A program made the position numbers and the translations under genes. 64,000 bases of DNA. It comes from Campylorhamphus procurvoides. Lineage: Eukaryota > Chordata > Aves > Passeriformes > Dendrocolaptidae. Each line of letters begins with the position of its first letter. The stretch's first letter is position 1. The stretch is taken from NCBI GenBank assembly GCA_013396655.1, contig WBMV01005054.1:1206062-1270061 (forward strand). The letters are read 5' to 3'. The notes beneath the pieces are model-generated. The model did not search any database. It saw only the letters and a list, made by a program, of their open reading frames with translations, and was not told where the DNA came from. This document shows positions 1 to 9,342 of this stretch, one piece after another.

Positions 1-232
1 AAGCCCCAGGAGCTTTTTCAGGCAGCTCATCCATGCAAGCCCTGCCCCACCACATCTCCTCAGCTCAGAGAGCCCTCATCCCCGAGGACACGGTGATGTC
101 CCACTGACACGGTGGGTGAGACACAGCGCCCAGGCCACACCAGGTGGGGAGGGTGGGTGGCAATTTTGGGTTTAACCCTCCCAGCTCTGACAAGCCTGCA
201 TCAGGGCAATTTACAGCACCAGAGTCACATAC
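1..232 (-). other. BAIAP2L2: BAIAP2L2 intron 10 (partial)
   Basis: Sequence downstream of the SH3-encoding exon on the minus strand. It begins with a GTATGT donor at 227-232. The next exon, which should complete the SH3 domain, lies outside the window. Nothing else is recognisable here. Confidence 0.7.
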
Positions 233-458
233 GTGGACAAGCCCTCCAGTTTTCCATAGAGCCAGCCATTCTGCGCATCCGGCATCAGCACCGTGATGAC
301 ATCCCCGGAGTCAAACCGTAGCAGGGTCCGGTTGGTACCCGTCGTGTGGGGCACAATAGCCTGCACTCTTGCCGTGCCATTCCTCTTCCTGCCCTCACTG
401 CCACTGCCGGCCTCGCCAAAGGAACCAGAACGGGAGGTACGGCCCGTAGGAAGCAAAC
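233..458 (-). CDS. BAIAP2L2: BAIAP2L2 coding exon 10 (SH3, first part)
   Basis: Residues 299-373 plus two bases. A Ser/Gly/Arg-rich stretch (SGSFGEAGSGSEGRKRN) precedes the SH3 strand ARVQAIVPHT, then LLRFDSGDVITVLMPDAQNG and WLYGKLEGLS. Acceptor CAG at 459-461, donor GTATGT at 227-232. Confidence 0.9.
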
Positions 459-3400
459 CTGTGGGGAGGCATCCAAGGAGTCTGGGTGGAGTGTGGCATC
501 CTCCTGTAGGGGCCACACTGCCTCAAAGGGTCCACTGCTTCCCCAGTCAACTAATTACTCTAGAGCAGGAAAAGATGGACTTTCTGTCAGGGAGAGAACA
601 GGGCATAGCATGGGCAAAGCGTGGTAAGCATCTTGCAGGAGTAAATCAACTGAAGCCAAAACCATTTGTTTTGCACTATATCCTCTTCTGCCAAATGTCT
701 AAAGCATAGGCACTGAATGCCCTGGCTGATGCCCTGCCAGACAGTTCTCTTCCTCACCCTGCTAGAGGTACTGACCATTTGGGTAATTTTTCTCTCCCCC
801 TGCCCTTTTTTACTTTTTTTAAACACTTTAAGCTGAAATTTCTCACGAAGGAAAAGCAGGTGTGTCATAAGGTAAATGGTTTGGTTTCATAGGGCAAGCT
901 GATATTTAGTCTGTAGCATGAGGGAAAGTGCTTTACTAAAATGGAGTGCCAGAAAAAACAGAGCTTGTGGTTCAAGGAGCCTTGAAAACTGCACATCTGC
1001 AGGCCTCACACAGCCAGCCAAAGCCTGGCTTTACCATCGATGGACCCTGCCCTGAAGGCTGAGCTCACCTTCTACTTCAGCCTTGCCATCTCCAGCTCCC
1101 AGCACTCTCTTCTCACCATGCCCAGGAATGTGGCTGAGGACTGGTGGTCTGATAGAGTGGTGGTCCCTTTCCAAACCCAACCCTCTTCCCAGAGAGGTCC
1201 AAACCCTGTGTCTCCCCACAACACTGCTCCCAGATATGGGTCATACTGGCTGATGGTGTCCTCCGCAGTGGCCGCCTGGGGGACTCTGGTTGAGGAGACA
1301 GTCTCATTTCTGGAGGTTCTGAAGAGAAGATGCTGGATCTGTTCCCAGTCATAGAAGAAGCAAAGTCCCCAAGGGGTCTCTGGGGCTGCTGGAAGGAAAG
1401 GAGGCTGAACACACATCCACAGAGGCTGTGTTGTGCAGGAGATGCTCTCACAGGTACATGGTTCCTCTCAGAAAGCCAAACACCACACACTCCCCCCTTG
1501 CAGCCCATACACATGCTTCTCTTCATCTTGGCCAGTAAAGGCCATGGAAACTGGACAAGGCAACAAGTACCATGGTCGGCCAAGGCTTGGCCTTGCCCTG
1601 CAGCTTTACCATAATAGAATCATGTAATAGTTTGGGGTGGAAGGGACTTTTAAAGGCCTTCTAGTCCAACCGCCTGCAATGAGTAGGGGCATCTTCAACT
1701 AGATCAGGTTGCTCAGAGCCCTGTCCAGCCTTGAATGTTTCCAGGGCTGGGGCATCTGCCACTTCTCTGGGCAGCCTGCTCCAGTATTGCACCAAATAAA
1801 GTGAAGATGTCTGTGGGCTCCTCACCATCTCGAGATGGGTGGGCGTGAGCCGTCCTGATGGGTACCCCTGGCTGTGGGAGGCAGCGAGAAGCCCCTGTGA
1901 GTGGCTGTTTGAGGGGTTGCGACTGGCCTCCAGCTGCTCCTTCCACCGTGGTGCCTTGGTCTGGATCATGCCCCGAGCCTGGGGAGAAAGAATGAAGAGG
2001 CAGTGATGGACAGGGCAGAACAGCTACAGAGGCTGACACATGCATTATATTAGGGACCACATCCTCCCACAATCACGTCTGTGGGAATGGCCAAACAGCA
2101 TCCTACAGGAGTGAATTTCCAGAATGGCAGGGACCCCGTGGTCCCACTGACCCTGCTATAAACACCTACATCACCCTTCTCTCCTCCATCACTCACACAC
2201 CCAACTAATCCTGTGTCAACACCATCCTCAGCCATGTTCTTCCAGCCTAGAATGGCCAGCCTGAACCTCACAGCAAAAACCAGAGTTTCCTGCTCAGTCC
2301 ACACACAGATGTCGCCTTCACCTAAGTGGCGGCTCAGTCCTGGCTCCCCCTGGCTGCATGCTCCCCCAGCTCTGCTGCCCTACACGTCAGGGCCATACCC
2401 TGCTATAAAACTGGAGGAGAGTGTTGTAGAGCATCTGGTGCTTTTCAGCCAGGAAGCGGTAGCGGCGTTTCTCCTCCAGCTCAGCCTCCCTCTGGCTCTC
2501 AGAGACAAATGCCTGCATCTCCGAGCGCAGTCGCATCACATTCTCCTGCACCACAGGGAAAAAAAAGAGAAAGGGATCAGTGAAAACCAAGCAGAGTGGG
2601 CTCACACATGGCAGGGCAAGGGCTGAAAGGGGTCATCATGTCAATCAGCTTCCCAGTCCACTTGCAGTGCTGAAGCACCACAGACAAGACAGAGCAGAGT
2701 GGAAGGGGTTAAGTCTTTGCACACTGAGGCTTCCTAAGTGAGGGAAAGGCTTGGCAGAAGGGAGCACCTAAGGTCAGTAGCACCCTGTAAAGTAGGAGTT
2801 TCCTGCTTTCAAGATAAACCTGCTGCTCTTTGAATATTGTGGGCAATCCCTTGGCTAAAGCTGCTGAAAAATCAACCCTGGCTCCACAGAGATCATCCAG
2901 TTCTTTTTTCCAGCTCCCTTTCCTGGAATCATTGCTTACCTTCATCTCCCGGGTGTTTTTATCACGAGCCCTCTCCATTCTCCACAGCTCTGCCATGCAC
3001 TTATCCAGGTTGGTGGCCCTGCGTTGGTACTCCAGCTCATAGTGCTTCTGGCTCTCCTGCAAGGGAGAATCCAGGCTCAGTGAGGAACTGAGACCCAGAC
3101 ACACTGTGGAGCAGGAAGAGTGCTGCTCTGATGAATGGTTGAACATCTGAGTCCCCCTGAAATCAGGCTTCACTGAGACCTCTTATAAAAAGTCTTTCTT
3201 TACCTTTCTTTTTATTTTGAATGGCCCCAGGGTGCTGATGAACCTCAAGATCTCAGGAGCAAGAACTGGCACCCAGTTCCCCCAGCACTGGGAGCAGACC
3301 CCCAGGCCTCTGTCTCCCTCCATGACACTATCTACCAGAATGGCCAGCTGGGCCACAATGGCACAGGACCCATAGCCATGCAGAGGCTGATTTGGGAAAG

Positions 3401-6400
3401 CTGGGAACTCTGCTTTTGGGATGCTGAGTCTCTCAGCTCTGCCGAAGCATTCTACAATTCCCACTACAGAAAGAACAACCACCTGCCCTCTTCAGCTCTC
3501 CACCATCAGCCAAACAAAGGGGGTTTGTTCCATGATGTGAGAAGACAAGCCCCCCTACCTCGTGCTGAGAAAAGTCAAGGAAGACATCAAATGCTCAAGC
3601 AAAAATCCGTGGGTATAGAGGAGAAGGAAACAAGGAAGGATGAGAAGAAGGGAGTTTGTCACTCACACTGATGAACTGCACATCCATTTTGCTGTTCTTC
3701 TCCATGTGCTGCAGCAGGTCCACATGGAAGGTCTGAGCCTGAAAGTGGTGAAGGAGCCATCACTCTCATGCCTTCACCAGGTGGGATGTTGCATGCACTG
3801 TGGTGGGGGTGGCTCATAAAACTTGCTGTGCTAGAGACTCTCTTCCTGCCTGAATGCCCCAGCCAAGCTCTGCGCATACCAGCTCTGTAACACTCCTCTG
3901 CCATGTGCAGCATGGATAGCAGGGAGGCAGGCACCTGCCTGCAGGCAGATATGAGGACAGGTGAATTTGGCAAATGCTGATAAGCTGTGCTTAAGGAAGT
4001 CCCTTTATTCCCTACTCCCACCAGCCCTCGGGAAAACCACTCACCACAACTTCCAAATCAGAGCTCAGTAGTCTCTGCATATCAGACATCTGCATAAGAA
4101 TTTCACCTTCAAGGAAAGAGACAGGAGAAGGTGTAAAAATACTGCAGCCGATTCCTTGCGTGCCCAAGAAGGCAGACCAGCATGGTGCAACTCAGGCTGA
4201 TGATACATGGATGTGAAAGTCCAAGAGATATCGCAAAGCACTGCTCTCTGCACCCTGAGAGAGGCTGATAGCCCTTCTCCCCAGGCACTGCCAACACAGG
4301 GTTGCTCCAGTCCATGAAGTGGCTGGACCAGCACTCTGCTACAGCACCAGATACCAGCAGGCAGCCTCACCTCTGCCATGGGCTCTGGGTTTCTGCTCTG
4401 CCACAGCCCAGACAGGTGTCATTTCTAATGTTCTAGCTGTCCTAGGGGAGGGCAGCTATGGCACTCACTGCTGATATTGTGCACGGTCCCACTTCACCAA
4501 TGTTGGTATTATGAAACAAGGAATGGAAGAGACTGATGACAGGGAGCAGAGGAGCTATCTGGGAGGTGCATATGACAACAGGAGTCTGCAGAAAGGACAC
4601 ATCTGTTGAAAGTGTTTTACTAAAATGTTTAGCAGTGGATAGTTCCCTGAACGTATTTTCAGCAGTCGCCACTAGGCTGTAGAGGTATTTGCATGGCAGA
4701 GTGTAAGCCCCTCAGCCCCAAGCTGCCGCCCCAGCTATTGCAGGCTCAGGAGGACAAGACCCCATCTGCTGTTGTCAGTGCATGCTCTCCAGCTTTTCCC
4801 TCACACCTCCAAGGAGGAAGAAAGTGGTTCCTCCATGATGGGACATGCCTCAACAAGAACTAGTTTCCATGAGAGGTCCATCCCAGGAGCTAAGCTCAGT
4901 AATTGACCTCAGAGAGATACAGGGGCCATGAGGGATATTCAAGGACACACAATAAATTTGATTCTCACCACCTGGACAGGGCCTAGTGTGGTGAGGCACC
5001 ATTTAGAGGAGCTGTCTTTCTTTCCTCAGTACCTGGAAAGGGACCAGCTAAGGGAGAAAGCAAAAAAATGTAACTGTGGCTCATCACAGGACAGAAGATG
5101 ATGTGTGAGAGAGGCTTACCCAGCATGTGTGAGGTGGAGCTCTGCAGAGCTTGCTCCCCAATCTTCTCAATTGCCTTAAAATACACTTCAGCTGCTTTGG
5201 ATAATGCTGTGAGGAGAGGGGAGGGAGATAAGAATATGGCCTGCCTTCCCACCATCACCAGACCCAGCAAGCAGTACAAAGAACAGCCACACCCTGGTAC
5301 CTTGCCTATAGGCAAGGGCACCCCATCTCTCCCCAGCAGCAGTGGGTCCTGGAGCAGAAGAGTGCCTAAGAGCAGCTCAGGACACATCAGAGGTGGTGAA
5401 TCAGCAACCTTGTCCTGGGTGACAGCACAGCAGATGCCCAGGATGAATGCAGCAGTATGGTTTGGAGCCCCAGCTATGTGGAACCCCACTCACCATGGAA
5501 GGCACGAAGGTAGTTGTTCCCCAGGTACACCAGGTTCTCCAACGCAGGGTTGAACTGCTCCAGGATGCTCTGTGGTCAGACAGGAGCATGTTAATGCCGT
5601 TCTTCCCCACGCCCCAGAGATGTGAGCAGGTGGATGCCCCCCTTGCTCCAGTTTGGCTGGGTAGGAGCTCCCCCAGCCACAGCACTGCCTGGCTGTGGTG
5701 ATGTGCAGCCAAGCACAAAGTCAGCTCCCTGCAGAGGAGATGGTTTGGAACTTTGGCTGCCTTTAGTCTTTCCAAGTTAGCCAGGGGAGGAGTAGTGCCA
5801 GAGGACAAGGTAGGCCACTGCAGAGCCAAGTGGTTGCCTGAATGAAGATAGTTTTCTCCCAGGGTCCTACATCTACTGCAGGCAGGGGAGTAATTGCAAG
5901 GGGATCTGAGCAGCCTTTTCCCTCAACCCAGAGCTGGCCAGTGTGAAGGTCACTGTTTAGAATCCAGGCATGAACACGACTCTTTCCTGGCCAGGATGTG
6001 GTGCACTGCCAGAGTCAGCAGCTCAGTAAGAGAAGAGATGGACTTCAGACCAGCCTCTCCACTTTTATTTGCTGCATTTTTCGAAGGTGTACATTCAGAG
6101 AAGACCAGAGACTGCAATAAGCAATTCTTCCTTCTGCCAGCCCTCACTACTTTCTTTCACCACTGAAGTGTGCAAGGAAGCATTTATGCAATCAGACTGC
6201 TCTTCCCAATGAGGGGGAAAACAGCTGATTGAACTTCTTCTACCAGCAACCAAGGTGTGTCACACTTCATGCTCCACGTCCAAACCACCCTCGTTGCCCA
6301 ATTCCTTCCCAAATCTGCCTTTACGACCCATGCCAACCCCTCCTCCTGCCAGCCATCTGCTTTCAAACACACTCCAAAGCCCACAGGGACTGCTGCAGTT

Positions 6401-6546
6401 CAGCCTTCAGCTCTCCACCCAAGGGAGCCTTTGGCAGAAAACAGCTCTTCTCTCACCCACACATCTCCCCTATATAAATAAGAGCAGCCTTTGATGCTGA
6501 CACTCACCTTATAGATGGAGATGGTGGATCTGTAGGACAGATCCAT
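233..6546 (-). CDS. BAIAP2L2: BAIAP2L2 (BAI1-associated protein 2-like 2, pinkbar), 5' part, 10 coding exons
   Basis: An I-BAR (IMD) adaptor that binds phosphoinositide membranes and shapes flat or outward-curved plasma-membrane domains in epithelia; this role is known for the family. Coding exons on the minus strand are 6508-6546, 5494-5569, 5120-5206, 4045-4106, 3667-3738, 2940-3056, 2399-2545, 1826-1978, 1247-1388 and 233-458. Phases join without a break to give 373 codons plus two bases. The start MDLSYRSTISIYK matches the short N-terminal exon of the family. Residues ~1-225 are the I-BAR helical domain, ~226-325 a Ser/Pro/Arg-rich linker with the motif RRTPSA, and ~328-373 the start of the SH3 domain. 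Human BAIAP2L2 has 529 residues, so about 150 C-terminal residues lie beyond the left edge. It is adjacent to and on the same strand as PLA2G6, as in human. The call rests on recalled homology; no search was run. Confidence 0.93.
459..1246 (-). other. BAIAP2L2 intron 9
   Basis: 788 bases between the linker exon and the SH3 exon. I see no repeat family, RNA gene or extra exon in it. Confidence 0.6.
1247..1388 (-). CDS. BAIAP2L2: BAIAP2L2 coding exon 9 (linker)
   Basis: Residues 252-298 plus one base. QRPLGDFASS and RRPLRRTPSA align with mammalian linker sequence. Acceptor CAG at 1389-1391, donor GTATGA at 1241-1246. The start was chosen because exon 8 ends in phase 0 and only this acceptor stays open. 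Confidence 0.82.
1612..1797 (-). mobile_element. CR1 LINE 3' fragment in BAIAP2L2 intron 8
   Basis: The plus strand reads as the reverse complement of a CR1 3' end: AGAATCAT-type terminal repeat, then GTTTGGGGTGGAAGGGACTT, then the degenerate block ending TTCTCTGGGCAGCCTGCTCC. The element is therefore oriented on the minus strand, the same as BAIAP2L2. A minus-strand translation keeps a CR1 ORF2-tail-like string (YWSRLPREVADAPALETFK). Confidence 0.85.
1826..1978 (-). CDS. BAIAP2L2: BAIAP2L2 coding exon 8 (linker)
   Basis: 51 codons, residues 201-251. WKEQLEASRNPSNSHSQGLL and YPSGRLTPTHLEM match the mammalian linker. Acceptor CAG at 1979-1981, donor GTGAGG at 1820-1825. A CR1 copy lies just beyond the donor. 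Confidence 0.9.
2399..2545 (-). CDS. BAIAP2L2: BAIAP2L2 coding exon 7 (I-BAR end)
   Basis: 49 codons, residues 152-200, with the diagnostic AELEEKRRYRFLAEKH that closes the I-BAR bundle. Acceptor CAG at 2546-2548, donor GTATGG at 2393-2398. Confidence 0.93.
2940..3056 (-). CDS. BAIAP2L2: BAIAP2L2 coding exon 6 (I-BAR)
   Basis: 39 codons, residues 113-151. The conserved run includes HYELEYQRRATNLDKCMAEL and RMERARDKN. Acceptor CAG at 3057-3059, donor GTAAGC at 2934-2939. Confidence 0.93.
3667..3738 (-). CDS. BAIAP2L2: BAIAP2L2 coding exon 5 (I-BAR)
   Basis: 24 codons, residues 89-112, with the conserved QTFHVDLLQHMEKN. The donor is GTGAGT after AGT (3661-3666). A second overlapping GT two bases earlier would break the frame. 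Confidence 0.91.
4045..4106 (-). CDS. BAIAP2L2: BAIAP2L2 coding exon 4 (I-BAR)
   Basis: Residues 68-88 (EILMQMSDMQRLLSSDLEVV). Acceptor AAG at 4107-4109, donor GTGAGT at 4039-4044. The phases fit both neighbouring exons. Confidence 0.9.
5120..5206 (-). CDS. BAIAP2L2: BAIAP2L2 coding exon 3 (I-BAR)
   Basis: Residues 39-67, including the helix KAAEVYFKAIEKIGEQALQ. Acceptor CAG at 5207-5209, donor GTAAGC at 5114-5119. Confidence 0.92.
5494..5569 (-). CDS. BAIAP2L2: BAIAP2L2 coding exon 2 (I-BAR)
   Basis: Residues 14-38 plus one base. It carries the highly conserved I-BAR segment FNPALENLVYLGNNYLRAF. Acceptor CAG at 5570-5572, donor GTGAGT at 5488-5493. Confidence 0.93.
6508..6546 (-). CDS. BAIAP2L2: BAIAP2L2 coding exon 1 (start codon)
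   Basis: ATG at 6544-6546 opens a 13-codon exon ending in ATCTATAAG before a strong GTGAGT donor (6502-6507). The encoded YRSTISIYK matches the family N-terminus. The 5' UTR limit is not visible. Confidence 0.88.
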
Positions 6547-7595
6547 CTCTGGAGCCTATTCCCTTTCCCACGGAGACGCAAGGAGCAAAGGAGAGTACAA
6601 GGTGCTATACTGGCTGGGAGGCCTCTGCTTCTGCACAGCAGGCTGGATGGAAAGAGCCTGTCACTGGCAAGGAGAGACAGCAGGAAGACACAGACGTGGT
6701 ACAAAGGGAGCACTGATGGAGTTTAATAATTCACCAGCCGAGAGACTGGAACTTGATCTCTGGAAGTAACCAGACTCTGGGGAGAGAGGAATCCTGCGAC
6801 AGCCAGCAAGGACATGTGACTGCCTCCTTGCATTATTGATTGCCGGTTTGGTACCCAGCTCTCCCTGTCCTGACACCTGCAGAGCCAGCCACCTGCCCAA
6901 GTAACTGCCTTATGGCTCGCTGCCTCTGTCACTACTGCCATTCGGAGGTGGCTTGTCTGGCTTTGCTTTGGTAGTGGAGCATCTTCAGGTCTCTCTAATG
7001 CAGACACCTCAGGAATCAGGATATCCCCATCAGCTTGTGATCAGAGGCAGCAAATAGCAGCAGGCAGCAGAAACACAAGGAAAGCTCAACACAAATTTCA
7101 GCTCTTCCCTGCCCTCTATTCCCCCACCCTAGGCTTCAGCCCTCTGACTCAGCCTCCCTCCCACACCCAGTCTCAGTGAGACTCCCCAGCAGCAGGAACA
7201 GGCTTCTCTCTGAATCCTTTCTGGGTTTCACCTCTGGTGAACTGGGATTGGCACTGCCATTGCAAGTGCTCCTGGGCATGCACCTGGCAGAGAAGGACAA
7301 AGCAAAACCCAGTCAGAGCTTCCCCTGGCAGCATCCACCCCAGTTCAGAGTGGCAGGCACAGGGCTCCCAGATTTCCTTTGCTCAGGATGGGTCTGGAGG
7401 TCTCCACAGGCCACTGTGCCACAGCTTGGCTCAGGCAGGTGAGGAGCTGATGGATACAAAACTGGGTTGCATGACCCGCAGTCCCTGCACTCCCCATGAC
7501 CTACTGCCAGCTGAGGAGCAGAGCTGGCTGCTCACTGCTCTCCAGACCAAGGGCACAACAGCTGAACAGCTCCCAGGGCCCTCACCCTGAGCTGC
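6547..7595. other. BAIAP2L2 upstream region
   Basis: About 1 kb upstream of the BAIAP2L2 start codon. It should hold the promoter and 5' UTR, but no CpG island, clear TATA box or upstream exon is evident. No repeat was recognised before the LTR at ~7600. Confidence 0.4.
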
Positions 7596-7895
7596 CCTGA
7601 TTCTGGTTGGGACTGTGTTAATTTTCTCCCTGTGGCCAGTACAGTGCTGTGTACTGGATTTAGTATGGGAATTATGTTGATAACACAACAGTGTTGTAGT
7701 TGTTGCTAAGTCTAAGTCAAGGACTTCTGTTTCCCATGTTCTGCCAGTGAGGAGTTGCGCAGGATGCCAGAAAGGAGCATGGCCAGGACAGCTGACCTGA
7801 AAGAGCCAGAAGGATTTCCCATGCCATAGAACATCATGCCTAGTATACAAACTGGGGGAGTTACCTGGAGGGCCTGCTTTGCTCTGGTTGCAACT
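7596..7895 (+). mobile_element. ERV LTR fragment (ERVL-type, passerine-like)
   Basis: The string GGTTGGGACTGTGTTAATTT, followed by TGTTGATAACACA, GACAGCTGACC and a TATA-like GTATACAAACTGGGGGAG, matches in order an abundant songbird ERV LTR recalled from memory. Only part of the LTR is recognisable, no second LTR or internal region was seen, and the ends are approximate. Confidence 0.7.
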
Positions 7896-8104
7896 ACTGT
7901 GGGACAATCAGCCACTCACACCACAGCTCCCAGGGCTGTCTGCAGGGACACGTCATTCACCTCCTGGTACAATTCTGTGTCTCAAGGAGCCCTATTCCTC
8001 ATTTTCTACCTGCAAGAAATTCAGAGGCTGCAAGCTCAGAAGCCCTCTGGAAACTTGGAGGATGGAGAGAGAGAGAGAAAACAACCATGGACTGCATGAT
8101 ATCA
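7896..8104. other. Spacer between LTR and PLA2G6 3' end
   Basis: About 200 bases, possibly including the degraded LTR end, with a short GA-rich stretch at ~8061-8081. No gene feature was seen. Confidence 0.4.
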
Positions 8105-9200
8105 GAACCAAATGCAAATCCTTCTTTATTTCAGGTCATGTCAGTTTTTCATAGCAGCACAACAGGAGTCCATTCAGTCAAAAGCAAAGGATTGAAGATT
8201 CAGTTTTTTGTGTTACTCCTCAAAATGCCTCCAAATACAGACATCAGTTATTTATAAATATGCAAAATTTACCGCAGAAACAATGAGTATTATACCAATC
8301 ACAGTGAAACTTACAGTAGTAAAAAAAAGTAAACCTAATTGTCACAAGGTCAGCTTCTTTGGTGGGAACCAATCTCAGAGCATTTCATTTCCATGTTAAG
8401 AATAAAGAGAAATGATCTCTCCACCAAGCAAAGGGTCTTGTCTGTTACCCTGAGCTTGCTGCAAGTAAAGTCAGGCTTTTACATCTCAGCCCTTGAGCAA
8501 AGAGCAGCACAGCAAATCAGGTGGCACTAGAAGTCCTGGGTAGAGGGGGTCTGCTCCCCCCCTAGGCACAGTCAGTACCTGTCTTGCCAGCTCACCTCAG
8601 AGGAGAAAAAGAAGCTGCTATAGAAGACAACTGTCTCAGGAAAGGTTTGCCCTTCTCCCAAGGCCAGATGCAACATTCTGTGCCATATCTACTCCAAAAA
8701 GTTGCAGTATTTGTGCTCCTCTTCAAACTGGGCATGTTGAAGGAAAAATAATCCCTTTTCCCAATACTTTACACTCTGAAATACCTTGGCCCCTGTGGGC
8801 CAAGCAATCCCTGAAGCTTTGTTGGGCTTTAGGCCATTCTGTGACTTGGGAAGGTGCACGGTGCTTTGTCAGTGGAGGTACTGCAAGACAGGAGACATTC
8901 CAGCTGCTACACCTCAAGACAGGTAGCTGGGGGCTCTGGATTCTGCGTTAGACAGCAGGGCAGCAAAACCAAGCACAGCAGCAGAGATGGGGCTACAGAA
9001 CAAGGACAACTGTCAGCATTTCATAGCTGTCTTGGAATACATGTGTATGTGCACTGTTGTCTATTAAATATTATTAATTCCTCATAATTATTATTACGAA
9101 TCCCTCTCCCACCTCAACCTTGGTTGAGGGGCAAATCTGAGCCATTTCAGTGCCTGCTGCTCCTTGCCTTTGGGATGCAGAATGGGAACCTCCAGATCAG
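8105..9200 (-). other. PLA2G6: PLA2G6 3' UTR
   Basis: It runs from the PLA2G6 stop codon to a poly(A) signal, AATAAA on the minus strand at 8125-8130. T-rich and TC-rich sequence follows downstream on that strand. The cleavage site near 8105-8112 is inferred. Confidence 0.6.
8125..8130 (-). promoter_or_regulatory. PLA2G6: PLA2G6 poly(A) signal
   Basis: Canonical AATAAA on the minus strand about 1.07 kb past the stop codon. Pyrimidine-rich sequence follows downstream. Confidence 0.6.
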
Positions 9201-9342
9201 TCATCGGCAGAGATGTTGCACCAGCTGCTCAAACTGCTCCCGATGCTGGTAGATGTACAGCTGGGTGTCCCACAAAGCATTCACCAGCACAGTGTCATTC
9301 ACCTCGTCCAGCATCACCTCCGTGTGCAGCTGAGGGCTGAGC
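9201..9342 (-). CDS. PLA2G6: PLA2G6 coding exon 16 (C-terminus and stop)
   Basis: Residues 759-805. [20 protein letters not shown] and [13 protein letters not shown] match the iPLA2-beta C-terminus. Acceptor CAG at 9343-9345; the stop codon ends at 9201. Confidence 0.94.
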
